NCBI RefSeq assembly: GCF_019704555.1 | Contig: NZ_AP024745.1 | Coordinates: 4,038,501-4,102,500 of the forward strand | Source: Actinoplanes sp. L3-i22 | GTDB taxonomy: Bacteria > Actinomycetota > Actinomycetes > Mycobacteriales > Micromonosporaceae | Reading direction: 5' to 3' | Length of the DNA stretch: 64,000 bases | Shown: in pieces, positions 42,270 through 50,741 of the stretch | How the letters are laid out: each line of letters begins with the position of its first letter | How positions within the stretch are numbered: position 1 is the first letter of the stretch | Notes under the pieces: model-generated | Told to the model about the DNA's origin: nothing | Database searches by the model: none | The model's input: the letters and a program-made list of their open reading frames with translations, nothing else | Program-made: the position numbers and the translations under genes

Positions 42270-43715
42270 GTGGAGCACATGGACGTCCTGATCGTCGGTG
42301 CCGGGATCTCCGGCATCGGCGCCGCGCGGTACTTGAAGACCGAGCTTCCGGCGAAAACTTTCGCCATCCTGGAGGCCCGGGCCGCCTCCGGCGGCACCTG
42401 GGACCTGTTCCGCTATCCGGGCATCCGCTCCGACTCCGACCTGCACACCTTCGGGTACGAGTTCAAGCCCTGGCGCGACGAGCAGTCGATCGCCGACGCG
42501 CCGCGCATCCTGGAGTACCTGCGCGAGACCGTGACCGAGAATGATCTGGATCGGCACATCCGTTTCCACCACCGGGTGCTCGCCGCGTCGTGGTCGAGCG
42601 GCGACGCCCGCTGGACCGTCGAGGTGCAGCGGGCCGACACCGGCGAGCGGATCACGCTGACCTGCGGCTGGATCTTCTGTGCCAGTGGCTACTACCGCTA
42701 CGACGAGGGCTTCACGCCGGAGTTCCCCGGTCGTGAGCTGTTCGGCGGCACGATTGTGCATCCGCAGCACTGGCCGGACGATCTCGATCACCGCGGCAAG
42801 CGGGTCGTGGTGATCGGCAGCGGCGCGACCGCGGTCACCATCGTCCCGGCGATGGCCGGCGACGCGGCGCACGTGACGATGCTGCAGCGCACCCCGACCT
42901 ACATCATGCCGGTCGGCCGGAAGGACCCGGTCGCGAACGCGCTCAAGAAGTACCTCGGCCCGGAGCGCGGCTACGCCTGGACCCGGCGCAAGAACATCGC
43001 CCAGCAGAAGGCGGTCTGGACGTTCTGCCGGCGCTGGCCGTCGGCCGCGCGAAAGATCATCCGGTGGGTCAATGCCCGGCAGCTACCCGCCGGCTTCCCG
43101 GTGGACGAGCACTTCCATCCCCCGTACGACCCGTGGGACCAGCGGTTGTGTGCCGTCCCCGACGGCGACCTGTTCAAGGCGATTCGTCGCGGCCAGGCGT
43201 CGGTGGTTACCGCCAGGATCGCCGGCTTCACCGAAAAAGGAATCCAACTGGAGTCCGGCGAGCATCTCGACGCGGACATCATCGTCACCGCCACCGGCCT
43301 GAACGTGCAGGCGTTCGGCGGTGTGCCGGTCACCGTCGACGGTGCCGAGGTCAAGCTGCCCGAGACGGTCTCCTACAAGGGCATGATGCTCTCCGGCGTG
43401 CCGAACTTCGCCTACGCCATCGGATACACCAACTCGTCCTGGACGTTGAAGATCGGCCTGCTCTGCGAGCACTTCTGCCGACTGCTCAAACACATGCAGG
43501 ACCAGGGGTACGACATCTGCCGTCCCGAGGTGGCCGATCCGTCGATGCCGACCCGGCCGTTCCTGGACTTCGGCGCCGGCTACATCCGGCGGGCCGTCGG
43601 CCAACTGCCCCGCCAGGGCGACCGCATGCCGTGGCTGACCTCGATGAACTACCAGTCGGACGTGAAGCTGCTGCGCGCCGACGACGTGACCGATCCGGAA
43701 CTGCACTTCGCATGA
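42270..43715 (+). CDS. ethA: EthA-type Baeyer-Villiger flavin monooxygenase
   Basis: A protein of about 481 residues closely resembling mycobacterial EthA. The FAD motif is VLIVGAGISGIGAARYL, followed by GGTWDLFRYPGIRSDSDLHTFG, the Baeyer-Villiger fingerprint-like HPQHWPEDL-type segment (IVHPQHWPDDLDH) and a second Rossmann motif VVVIGSGATAVT for NADPH. The C-terminal part keeps YKGMMLSGVPNFAYAIGYTNSSWTLK. It inserts oxygen next to ketones or oxidises sulfur compounds, using FAD, NADPH and O2. The start may be GTG 42270 or ATG 42279. Unlike in mycobacteria, the divergent neighbour is a PucR rather than a TetR (EthR) regulator. The symbol reflects sequence similarity only. Confidence 0.92.
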   Translation: MEHMDVLIVGAGISGIGAARYLKTELPAKTFAILEARAASGGTWDLFRYPGIRSDSDLHTFGYEFKPWRDEQSIADAPRILEYLRETVTENDLDRHIRFHHRVLAASWSSGDARWTVEVQRADTGERITLTCGWIFCASGYYRYDEGFTPEFPGRELFGGTIVHPQHWPDDLDHRGKRVVVIGSGATAVTIVPAMAGDAAHVTMLQRTPTYIMPVGRKDPVANALKKYLGPERGYAWTRRKNIAQQKAVWTFCRRWPSAARKIIRWVNARQLPAGFPVDEHFHPPYDPWDQRLCAVPDGDLFKAIRRGQASVVTARIAGFTEKGIQLESGEHLDADIIVTATGLNVQAFGGVPVTVDGAEVKLPETVSYKGMMLSGVPNFAYAIGYTNSSWTLKIGLLCEHFCRLLKHMQDQGYDICRPEVADPSMPTRPFLDFGAGYIRRAVGQLPRQGDRMPWLTSMNYQSDVKLLRADDVTDPELHFA

Positions 43716-43819
43716 TCTCTATGTGATGAAATAAGGCGATATGCCCGCGCGGCTCGCGGCCGCTGCTCCTCGAAGTTTCGACACTTGACCTGTTCAGGCA
43801 GGGTCGACGAGGAGAGTGC

Positions 43820-44605
43820 ATGCGAGAACGACCAGGCGAGACGATCTCGTGGTGGCAGGCCGTCCGCGCCCCGGTGGGTCTGATGGGGCTGGCCTGCGCG
43901 ATGGCCTTCGGCGGCTACCTGCTGACCGGTCCGGCCCAGGTGCGGGCGGAGCCGGCCGCGGCCGGCATCGCCGAGGCGGAGCAGATCGGCCGGGCGCTGA
44001 CCGCGACCCGCCCGCCGCTGCCGGCCGGGATGCCGACCGGGCGCCCGGCACGGCTCGGCAAGCCGTTCGACGCGCTGACGGCCGGCGAGATCGGCTACGC
44101 CCGGTGGCTCGCGGTGCGGCACCAGCGGAACCCGGGCCGGCGGGTGGACGGCTCGCCCGGCTACGAGTTCCTGTCCGCCACGCTCCCCGCCGACCAGGCC
44201 GGGCGCCGGGTCGCCGTCACCTCCTACGACTACGCCGCGAACGCCCAGGTCCTGCAGGTCGTCGACCTCGCCGCCGGCACGGTCACCGAGCGCAGCGCCC
44301 GCGGCGTGCAGGCGCCACCGTCGGAGACCGAGAAGATCCACGCGCTGCACCTGCTGATCGGCTCGCCGGCCGCGGCGCCGATCCGCGGCGCCTACCGCAC
44401 GGCGACCGGACGTGAGCTGACCAGCCCGGCGCAGCTCGACGTGAACGCGGGCGCCCTGCTCAACCCGCCGGCGACCGGGGACGGCGCGGCGTGCGCGATC
44501 GACCGGTGCGTCACGTTCCAGGGCCGGGCCCGCGACGGCGTCTGGCTCTACTTCGGAAACCTCGCCGTGGACCTGACCGCCAGGACCGTCCGGACGTTGT
44601 CGTGA
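43820..44605 (+). CDS. N-terminal (N2/N3) part of a split copper amine oxidase
   Basis: A 261-residue membrane-anchored or exported protein (hydrophobic helix APVGLMGLACAMAFGGYLL). The segment GKPFDALTAGEIGYARWLAVR, then VTSYDYAANAQVLQVVDLAAGTVTERSARGVQAPPSETE, matches the small alpha/beta N-terminal domains of copper amine oxidases (pattern HPLDPLTxEEI... ending VQPP). The catalytic domain is encoded by the next gene, which overlaps by 4 bases (GTGA). The two would form one enzyme from two chains, or this is an ancient gene split. A CACRAC-type pair of cysteines (CAIDRC) may form a disulfide. Confidence 0.7.
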   Translation: MRERPGETISWWQAVRAPVGLMGLACAMAFGGYLLTGPAQVRAEPAAAGIAEAEQIGRALTATRPPLPAGMPTGRPARLGKPFDALTAGEIGYARWLAVRHQRNPGRRVDGSPGYEFLSATLPADQAGRRVAVTSYDYAANAQVLQVVDLAAGTVTERSARGVQAPPSETEKIHALHLLIGSPAAAPIRGAYRTATGRELTSPAQLDVNAGALLNPPATGDGAACAIDRCVTFQGRARDGVWLYFGNLAVDLTARTVRTLS

Positions 44606-46227
44606 GGCGGAAACTTGCCGCCGTGGCCGCTGCGCTGCTGGTCACGCTGGGCCCGGCCGGGCGGCCGGCGTCCGCCGAGGCGGTCTCCACCTACTGCTCC
44701 GGTGATTCCCTGGTCAGCAGGAAACTTTCCGCCGGCACCACGTGGCAGTTGTGCTGGCACATCGACGACTTCAAGGGCCTGGTCCTGGACAAAATTTCCT
44801 TCCAGGGTACGAAGGACGCGGTGCCCGTGCCGGTGCTCAACTCGATCGCCCCGGTGCAGATGCAGGTCCCCTACGACATCGGCACCGCCGAGTTCGAGGA
44901 CCTGATCGGGTTCGGCTTCGGCCGGCACGCCAGCGACATGACCAAGGCGGAGTGCCCCGGCGGCCGGATCGTGAGCACCCACCGCGCGTACACCGACATG
45001 GAGGGGCGCTGGGTGGAGAAGGACCAGCCGGTGCTGTGCGTGCGGGAGATGAGCAAGGGCCTGGCCTACCGCTCGATGTGGCACACCGGCGAAGGCCGGC
45101 CGCTGGTCACCGCGCAGGGCACGGTCCTGGCGGTCAGCTTCATCGCGGCGGTCGGCAACTACGAGTACGAGACGAACTACCAGTTCGCCGACAACGGGCA
45201 GATCGACGTGGCGATGGGCGCGACCGGCGAGGTCAACCCGAGCATGTGGGCCGACGGCGGGACGGACGCGCAGGCGCGCGACTACGGCTGGCCGATCGGC
45301 GAGGGCGACCGGGACTACTCCGCCTCGCACTACCACAGCGCGGTGTGGCGGGTGGATTTCGGCATCGGCGGCCGGTCCGACCTCAAGGTCGAGCAGAGCG
45401 ACACCGCCTGGACCGGCAAGCGCGGCGGCCAGTCCGCGGTGCTGGTGACCAAACGCCGGACGATCGGCACCGAGTCACTGGTGAACATCGCCGACCGGCG
45501 CGAGTGGCGGGTCTACAGCCCGTCCAGCCGCAACAGCGACGGGCATCCGCGCGGCTACGACATCGTCTTCGGCAAGAACGACGTGTATCCGGCGCATCCG
45601 AGCCTGCGCAACGCGCTCGCCTTCACCCGGCGCAAGCCCTGTGAGCAGCTGCCGATGTACAACAACGACGTCTCGTGCGCCAACGAGACGGTGATGGACT
45701 ACGCCGACGGGGAGAAACTTGTCGACCCGATCGCGTGGGTCAACGTCGGTTTCCACCACATCGTCCGCGACGAGGACCAGAGCCCGATGCCGGTGCACTG
45801 GCAGGGCTTCACGCTGTACCCGCACGACTTCTCCGCGCAGTCACCGATCACGCCGCCGAACCGGGCCACCCGCAACGGCTTCGTCGCCGCCGAGAACGAG
45901 CAGGCGCGCGGCGTCACCCGCAGCCAGGGCTCGACGACCACGCTGCGGCTGGCCGAGTCCGCGGTCGTCGCCGGCCGGCGGGCGACGATCACGGTCCGGG
46001 TGACGCCGAAGGATCCCGGGCAGATCGCCGCCGGGGTGCTGACCGTCCGGGACGGGCGCCGGACGCTGGTCGTCTCCGACATCCGCAAGACCGACCACGG
46101 GAGCAGGGCGATCACGTTGCCCGCGCTGCCGGCCGGGCAGCACGCGCTGACTGTGGCCTACGGCGGATCGGCGCAGGTCGACACCAGCACGTCGGCGGCG
46201 GCGATCCTGACGGTCGGCAAGCCGTGA
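44602..46227 (+). CDS. Secreted copper amine oxidase catalytic subunit with Ig-like tail
   Basis: A 541-residue exported protein. After the signal peptide (AAVAAALLVTLGPAGRPASA), residues 30-425 match the copper amine oxidase catalytic domain. The cofactor motif is VGNYEYE, whose Tyr should become topaquinone, and copper ligands appear as the HxH pair in ASHYHSAVW and the distal His in LYPHDF. The C-terminal 100 residues are an Ig-like (Big_3) domain. It would oxidise primary amines to aldehyde, ammonia and peroxide outside the cell. It starts by GTGA overlap with the N2/N3-type gene and is followed by a GTGA-coupled DUF305 lipoprotein. Confidence 0.88.
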   Translation: MRRKLAAVAAALLVTLGPAGRPASAEAVSTYCSGDSLVSRKLSAGTTWQLCWHIDDFKGLVLDKISFQGTKDAVPVPVLNSIAPVQMQVPYDIGTAEFEDLIGFGFGRHASDMTKAECPGGRIVSTHRAYTDMEGRWVEKDQPVLCVREMSKGLAYRSMWHTGEGRPLVTAQGTVLAVSFIAAVGNYEYETNYQFADNGQIDVAMGATGEVNPSMWADGGTDAQARDYGWPIGEGDRDYSASHYHSAVWRVDFGIGGRSDLKVEQSDTAWTGKRGGQSAVLVTKRRTIGTESLVNIADRREWRVYSPSSRNSDGHPRGYDIVFGKNDVYPAHPSLRNALAFTRRKPCEQLPMYNNDVSCANETVMDYADGEKLVDPIAWVNVGFHHIVRDEDQSPMPVHWQGFTLYPHDFSAQSPITPPNRATRNGFVAAENEQARGVTRSQGSTTTLRLAESAVVAGRRATITVRVTPKDPGQIAAGVLTVRDGRRTLVVSDIRKTDHGSRAITLPALPAGQHALTVAYGGSAQVDTSTSAAAILTVGKP

Positions 46228-46838
46228 CCGCGGCCGGTGCGCTGCGGGCGGTCATCGGCGTGGTGACGGTGCTGGCGCTGGCGGCGTGCGACCCGCCTGC
46301 GCCGCCGGCCGGCACGCCGATGACCAGGCCGCCGGTTTCCGTGCCGATCGCCCCGGACGCCGATGAGCTCGCCTACCTGGCTCACATGATCGAACATCAT
46401 CGACAGGCACTGCGGATGGCGGCGATGCTTTGCGGAGACGGCCAGGTGCCGTACCGGATAAAAAATATCGCCGACCACATGGCGGCGACGCAGGCCGCCG
46501 AGATCACGGACATGACGGAGTTCCTGAATGCGTGGGCCAAGCCGGTGCGCGTGCACCCGGGCGGCATGCTGACCGAGGCGCAGCTGAGTTCGTTGAAAGT
46601 TTCCTCCGGTCCGGCCGCCGGCCGGCGCTTCCTCGAACTCATGATCATTCACCATGAGGACGCCGCCGAGATGTCCGTGGCGATGCTGCCGCAAGCGCGC
46701 AACCCGTGGGTGATCAGCCTGGCCCGGCACGTCATCGCCGATCAGCGGCCCGAGATCGCCACCATGCGCCGAGTCCTGACCGCCGGCGGCGGCGCGGCTC
46801 CCGCTCCGGGAAAGGTGGTCCGACCAGGTGTCGCGTGA
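46224..46838 (+). CDS. DUF305-family lipoprotein
   Basis: A 204-residue lipoprotein with lipobox VLALAAC. The body is a DUF305 (ferritin-like four-helix) domain with the paired motifs MIEHHRQALRMAAML and MIIHHEDAAEMSVAML. These His-rich helices are often linked to metal, especially copper, handling. GTG 46224 overlaps the oxidase stop, so translation is coupled. This suggests a helper for copper supply or protection of the amine oxidase, by inference. Confidence 0.88.
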   Translation: MTAAGALRAVIGVVTVLALAACDPPAPPAGTPMTRPPVSVPIAPDADELAYLAHMIEHHRQALRMAAMLCGDGQVPYRIKNIADHMAATQAAEITDMTEFLNAWAKPVRVHPGGMLTEAQLSSLKVSSGPAAGRRFLELMIIHHEDAAEMSVAMLPQARNPWVISLARHVIADQRPEIATMRRVLTAGGGAAPAPGKVVRPGVA

Positions 46839-46887
46839 GGCCCAGGGCCATTGCCAGCTGCTTCATAGGGCGAATGTAGAAATTCGC

Positions 46888-46907
46888 TGGTCCATCGATA
46901 TAGTCCA
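46888..46907 (+). promoter_or_regulatory. Direct repeat operator of the MocR gene
   Basis: TGGTCCA (46888-46894) and TAGTCCA (46901-46907) are direct repeats 13 bp apart, just before the MocR start at 46913. MocR/PdxR proteins typically bind direct repeats near their own promoters. There is no clear ribosome site, so the mRNA may be nearly leaderless. Confidence 0.45.
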
Positions 46908-46912
46908 GTTGT

Positions 46913-48292
46913 ATGCCGGATCAATGGGCCAGTAGCGGTCTGGATCTTCATCTCGTCGTCGATCGGGCGCACGGTCTTCGGGCCGGCCTGGAGCGGGCCC
47001 TTCGCGAGGCGATCCGCGAGGGCCGGCTCACGCCCGGCGACGCGCTGCCCTCCTCCCGCGCGCTGGCGCACCAGCTCGGCGTGGCCCGCGGCACGGTCAC
47101 CCAGGTGTTCGAGCAGCTCACCGCGGAGGGTCACCTGGTGTCGCGGCCGCGTTCCGGGGTACGGGTCGCGCCGCGGACCCCGGCTGCGGCGGCGCCGGTC
47201 CTGGCGCCGGCGCCGGCGTTCCGGCCGGCGACGGACGGCTTCGACCTTCGTCCCGGCCTGCCGGACCTGTCGATGTTTCCGCGCCGCCAGTGGCTTGCGG
47301 CCACCCGCCACGTCCTGCAGAAAATTCCCAACACCGCTTTGGCGTACGGGGATCCGACCGGCGACCTGGCGCTGCGCACCGCACTGGCCGACTACCTCGG
47401 CCGGTCCCGCGGCGTGATCACCACCCCGGAGCACCTCGTCGTCTGCGCCGGATACACCCACGCCCTGCGCATCATCTGCCAGGCGCTGCAGGGCACGATC
47501 GCGTTCGAGGACCCGACCCTGCAGGACTATCCGGCGCTCGCCGCGCGGCTGGGCCTGCGGGTCAGCCGGATCCCGGTCGACGGCGACGGCCTGGTCGCCG
47601 GCCAGCTCACCGACGAGGCGGCCGCCGTGATCACCCCGGCCCACCAGTTCCCGATGGGCGTCACGCTCAGCCCGCAGCGGCGCCGTGAGCTGCTGGACTG
47701 GGCGCGGCGCACCGGCGCGGTGGTCATCGAGGACGACTACGACGGCGAGTTCCGCTACGACCGCCAGCCGGTCGGCGTGCTGCAGGGACTGGGACCCGAG
47801 CAGGTCGTCTACACCGGGACGGTCAGCAAGACGATCGCCCCGGCGCTGCGGATCGCGTGGATCGCCGCGCCCACCCGGCTCGTCCCGATGCTGCGCTCGG
47901 CGCTGGCCTTCGACGAGGCCTACGTCAACGTCATCGACCAGTTGGTGCTCGCCCACCTGATCCGCCACGGCGAGCTCGACCGGCACCTGCGCCGCTGCCG
48001 GAGCCGGTACCGGCAGCGGCGCGACCGGCTCGGCCGGGCCGTGGCCGAGCATCTGCCGGGCGCCCGGCTCTCCGGCATCGCGGCGGGCCTGCACGCGGTG
48101 CTGCACGTCCCCGGCGCCACCGAGGCGGACCTGCTCGGCCGGCTGGCCGCGCGCGGCGTGGCGGTGGACGGTCTCAGCCGCTTCTATCAGGATCCGCGGG
48201 CGGCGCCGCCCGGTGTCGTCGTCGGTTACGCCACGCCGGCGCAGCACGCCTTCGACGGCGCGATCGGCGAACTGGTCGCCGCGCTGGTCTGA
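46913..48292 (+). CDS. MocR-family GntR/aminotransferase regulator
   Basis: A 459-residue regulator. The GntR winged helix is at residues 20-85 (LREAIREGRLTPGDALPSSRALAHQLGVARGTVTQVFEQL). A fold-type I aminotransferase domain fills the rest, with the PLP-binding Lys in YTGTVSKTIAPALRIAW and the Asp/Tyr site in VIEDDYDGEFRYD. Such PdxR-like proteins sense PLP or amino compounds. The target is unknown. No PLP-synthesis genes are adjacent, and the closest candidate is the upstream copper amine oxidase operon on the same strand. Confidence 0.92.
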   Translation: MPDQWASSGLDLHLVVDRAHGLRAGLERALREAIREGRLTPGDALPSSRALAHQLGVARGTVTQVFEQLTAEGHLVSRPRSGVRVAPRTPAAAAPVLAPAPAFRPATDGFDLRPGLPDLSMFPRRQWLAATRHVLQKIPNTALAYGDPTGDLALRTALADYLGRSRGVITTPEHLVVCAGYTHALRIICQALQGTIAFEDPTLQDYPALAARLGLRVSRIPVDGDGLVAGQLTDEAAAVITPAHQFPMGVTLSPQRRRELLDWARRTGAVVIEDDYDGEFRYDRQPVGVLQGLGPEQVVYTGTVSKTIAPALRIAWIAAPTRLVPMLRSALAFDEAYVNVIDQLVLAHLIRHGELDRHLRRCRSRYRQRRDRLGRAVAEHLPGARLSGIAAGLHAVLHVPGATEADLLGRLAARGVAVDGLSRFYQDPRAAPPGVVVGYATPAQHAFDGAIGELVAALV

Positions 48293-48477
48293 CCTGCGCT
48301 TACTCGGCCGTCTGCGGGGTGTTGGAAAGTTTCTGCCGCGACGCCGGGTGCGCCTGCTCTCGGCGGCGGAAGGTTTCTGTCGCGACGACGGCGGGCCTGC
48401 TCTGCACGGCGGAAAGTTTCTGCTCTGCGCGGCGGAATGTTTCTGCCGCACCGCACTCCGTCCGGGACGGCTGACCG
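48293..48477. repeat. Array of four GGAAnGTTTCTG repeats in a convergent gap
   Basis: Four copies of GGAAAGTTTCTGCCGCGAC or close variants lie at 48324-48342, 48368-48386, 48411-48429 and 48434-48452. Spacing is 44, 43 and 23 bp, with similar CGCCTGCTCT spacers. Each contains the GAAA-N-TTTC palindrome or a one-base variant. No gene is visible here. Confidence 0.9.
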
Positions 48478-49032
48478 TTACACCTGGCGGGCGGCTTTGC
48501 GGGCGCGGTACTCCCGGGCCTTGACCCGGTTGCCGCACTCGGCCATGCCGCACCAGGACCGGGTGCCGGCCCGGGAACGATCGACGAAGACGCGGGTGCA
48601 CTCGGGGCGTTCACATTCCCGTACCCGAAGCGGGGTTGGTTTTCGCATTTCGTCGAGGAAGGAAATTGCCGACCGGGCCACTTCGGCGGTCACCGCGTCC
48701 AGGGTGCCGGCGCGGTGGGCGCCGTGCGCGGTCAGGGTCAGCGCGGGCAGCGGCCGGTTCGCCGCGGCGTTGAGTATGCCCAGGTCAGAACCAGGACCAT
48801 CGGCTCCGGTCCGGGCCGCTTCGACCAGACGATAAATCGCTTCCCGTACGGCGATGAGCCGCGCGAAATCGTCCGCGTCCCCGGGCGGCGCCTGACTGAG
48901 CAGGCCGGCGTCGACCGCCCACCGCCCCGCCTCGGCCGGTGTGAGCAGGCCTTCCTCGGGGCGGGTGCGGCGCCACTTGAGGGTGCCGAGCAGGTCCAGG
49001 GCGAGGTTGCCGCTGACGAAGACGAACTCCAC
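48478..49032 (-). CDS. CGNR zinc-finger (ABATE) regulator
   Basis: A 184-residue protein. The N-terminal ABATE-type domain (FVSGNLALDLLGTLKWR) is followed by a C-terminal CGNR zinc finger: CERPECTRVFVDRS, then RSWCGMAECGNRVKAREYRARK, with four Cys for zinc and the CGNR signature. Such proteins are putative transcription factors in actinomycetes. GTG 49030-49032 follows AAGGTGG at good spacing. It is divergent from the DinB gene, and twin inverted repeats in between are its likely binding sites. Confidence 0.92.
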   Translation of the reverse strand: MEFVFVSGNLALDLLGTLKWRRTRPEEGLLTPAEAGRWAVDAGLLSQAPPGDADDFARLIAVREAIYRLVEAARTGADGPGSDLGILNAAANRPLPALTLTAHGAHRAGTLDAVTAEVARSAISFLDEMRKPTPLRVRECERPECTRVFVDRSRAGTRSWCGMAECGNRVKAREYRARKAARQV

Positions 49033-49054
49033 GTCACCACCTTGACAGGTGACG
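49032..49054. promoter_or_regulatory. Inverted repeat CGTCACC-N9-GGTGACG, copy 1
   Basis: It starts at the GTG of the CGNR gene and covers its ribosome site. An identical pair of arms occurs 46 bp away (49078-49100). Confidence 0.7.
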
Positions 49055-49077
49055 GGGTGATTCGGCAAGGTCCACCA

Positions 49078-49100
49078 CGTCACCTGCTGAGGGGGTGACG
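49078..49100. promoter_or_regulatory. Inverted repeat CGTCACC-N9-GGTGACG, copy 2
   Basis: The arms and spacer length are the same as copy 1. It ends 2 bases before the DinB start codon, so a bound protein would block both divergent genes. Confidence 0.7.
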
Positions 49101-49102
49101 GA

Positions 49103-49612
49103 ATGGAGGATGTGGACGTGATCGCCAAGGACGACTACCTGTACTTCGCGCAGCGGGCGCTCGACGAGATGGCCGGCATCGTGGCCGGGCTCGGCGACGA
49201 GCTGGCCAACACGCGGCCCGCACTGCCCGGGGCGAACTCGCCGTTCGCGCTGCTCACCCACTGTGTGGGCGTGATCGACTACTGGTCCGGCACGCTTGTC
49301 GCCGGGCGGCGGAGCGACCGGGACCGGGCGGCCGAGTTCGTCGCGGCCGGGCCGATCGCGCCGCTGCTGGACGAGGTGGCGGCGGTCCGCGCGCGGCTCG
49401 CGGACGACGTGCGCGAGGCGTCCGGCGACGCGCCGCTGCGGGCCGAGCCGGACCGGTCGTTTCAAGGGCCGGGCCGTGGTCTGACCTGCGGCGGGGCGCT
49501 GCTGCACGTCTACGAGGAACTGGCCCAGCACCACGGTCAGATGCAGATCCTGCGCGACGTGATCCGGGCCGGGTCCACCAAAGTTCGGGCCGAGCCCGGG
49601 GCGGCGTCGTGA
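49103..49612 (+). CDS. DinB-like protein (DUF664 type)
   Basis: A 169-residue four-helix-bundle protein of the DinB/DUF664 superfamily. It has the metal-ligand pattern of the family: His in FALLTHCVGVIDYW and HxxxH-like LAQHHGQMQILRD near the C-terminus. In actinomycetes many relatives are mycothiol-dependent transferases or isomerases. It is coupled by GTGA overlap to the PatB-type gene. Control by the divergent CGNR protein is likely. Confidence 0.88.
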   Translation: MEDVDVIAKDDYLYFAQRALDEMAGIVAGLGDELANTRPALPGANSPFALLTHCVGVIDYWSGTLVAGRRSDRDRAAEFVAAGPIAPLLDEVAAVRARLADDVREASGDAPLRAEPDRSFQGPGRGLTCGGALLHVYEELAQHHGQMQILRDVIRAGSTKVRAEPGAAS

Positions 49613-50727
49613 CCGCGGCTTTCGACTCGCGGGTCGATATCGGGCGGTTGCGCTCCGGGCACGGCGTGAAGTGGGGCGCGCTGCCGCCCGGCACGCTCGG
49701 CGCCTGGGTGGCCGACATGGACTTCCCGGTCGCGCCGGCGATCCTGGCCCGGCTGCGAGCGGTGACCGATTTCGGGTATCCGCACTGGCCGGGCGGCGAT
49801 CCGGTGGTGGCCGCGTTCGAGGAGCGGATGGCGCACCGGCACGGCTGGTCGCCGGAACCCGGGCGGACCAGGGTGTTCACCGATCTGATCCAGGTGTTGC
49901 AGGTGATGATCGAGACGGCCACCGCGCCCGGCGACGGCATCGCCGTGCACGTGCCGAACTATCCGCCGTTTCTGGCCAGCATCGTCCGGGCCGGGCGCCG
50001 GATCGTGCCGCTGGACCCGGACGCCTTCGACCCGGGTGCGCTGCGTGACTGCACGATGCTGGTGCTGGTCAATCCGCACAACCCGACCGGCCGGGTGTTC
50101 CGCCCGGAGGAACTTTCCGCCATGGCCGAGGCCGCGCGCGAGCACGACGTGACGGTGCTTTCCGACGAGATCCACGCCGACCTGGTCTACGCCGGGCACC
50201 GGCACATCCCGTTCGCCTCGCTCGGCCCGGACGCGGCGGCGCGCACCGTCACCACCACGTCGGCGACGAAAAGTTTCAACATCGCCGGGCTGCGCTGCGC
50301 GGTGGCGCACATCGGCCCGGATCGGATCCGGGCGGCGCTGGACCGGCAGCCGCTGGACATCTTCGGCCAGCCGGGCACGCCGGGCCGGGTCGCCACGGTC
50401 GCCGCCTGGCGCGAGGCCGACGACTGGCTCGACGGACTGCTCGGCACCCTGGCCGCGAACCGCGACCGGGTGACGCGGTGGGTGGCCACGCTGCCCTGGG
50501 ACAGCGGGTTCCGCGCGCCGGAGGGCACCTATCTGGCCTGGCTGGACTGCGCGGGCGGGCCGTTCGGCCCGGATCCGGCCGCATTCCTGGAGAAGGCCGC
50601 CGGCGTACGGCTCGGGCGCGGCGCCGAGTTCGCCGAGCACACCGCGTCGTACGTCCGGATCAACTTCGCCACCAGCCCGCAGGTGCTCACCGAGATCCTG
50701 GAGCGAATCACCGGTGCATTGACATGA
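49609..50727 (+). CDS. PatB/MalY-type PLP C-S lyase
   Basis: A 372-residue fold-type I PLP enzyme. The N-terminus (FDSRVDIGRLRSGHGVKWG...WVADMDFPVAPAI) is diagnostic for PatB/MalY cystathionine beta-lyases. The PLP Lys lies in TTTSATKSFNIAGLRCA, with VNPHNPTGRVF and LSDEIHADLVY as cofactor contacts. It would cleave cystathionine, cysteine or cysteine-S-conjugates. Coupling with a mycothiol-type DinB protein hints at processing of thiol adducts, by inference. GTG 49609 overlaps the DinB stop. Confidence 0.92.
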   Translation: MTAAFDSRVDIGRLRSGHGVKWGALPPGTLGAWVADMDFPVAPAILARLRAVTDFGYPHWPGGDPVVAAFEERMAHRHGWSPEPGRTRVFTDLIQVLQVMIETATAPGDGIAVHVPNYPPFLASIVRAGRRIVPLDPDAFDPGALRDCTMLVLVNPHNPTGRVFRPEELSAMAEAAREHDVTVLSDEIHADLVYAGHRHIPFASLGPDAAARTVTTTSATKSFNIAGLRCAVAHIGPDRIRAALDRQPLDIFGQPGTPGRVATVAAWREADDWLDGLLGTLAANRDRVTRWVATLPWDSGFRAPEGTYLAWLDCAGGPFGPDPAAFLEKAAGVRLGRGAEFAEHTASYVRINFATSPQVLTEILERITGALT

Positions 50728-50741
50728 TTCTCTGCCTGGCC

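Noticed and set aside
44590..44620. Frameshift error splitting the copper amine oxidase
   Set aside because: The second gene has its own signal peptide and a clean GTGA overlap, as do several other gene pairs in this window, so a real two-gene arrangement is more likely.
48293..48477. CRISPR array
   Set aside because: There are only four short imperfect repeats of about 19 bp, the spacers are similar to each other and of uneven length, and there are no cas genes.
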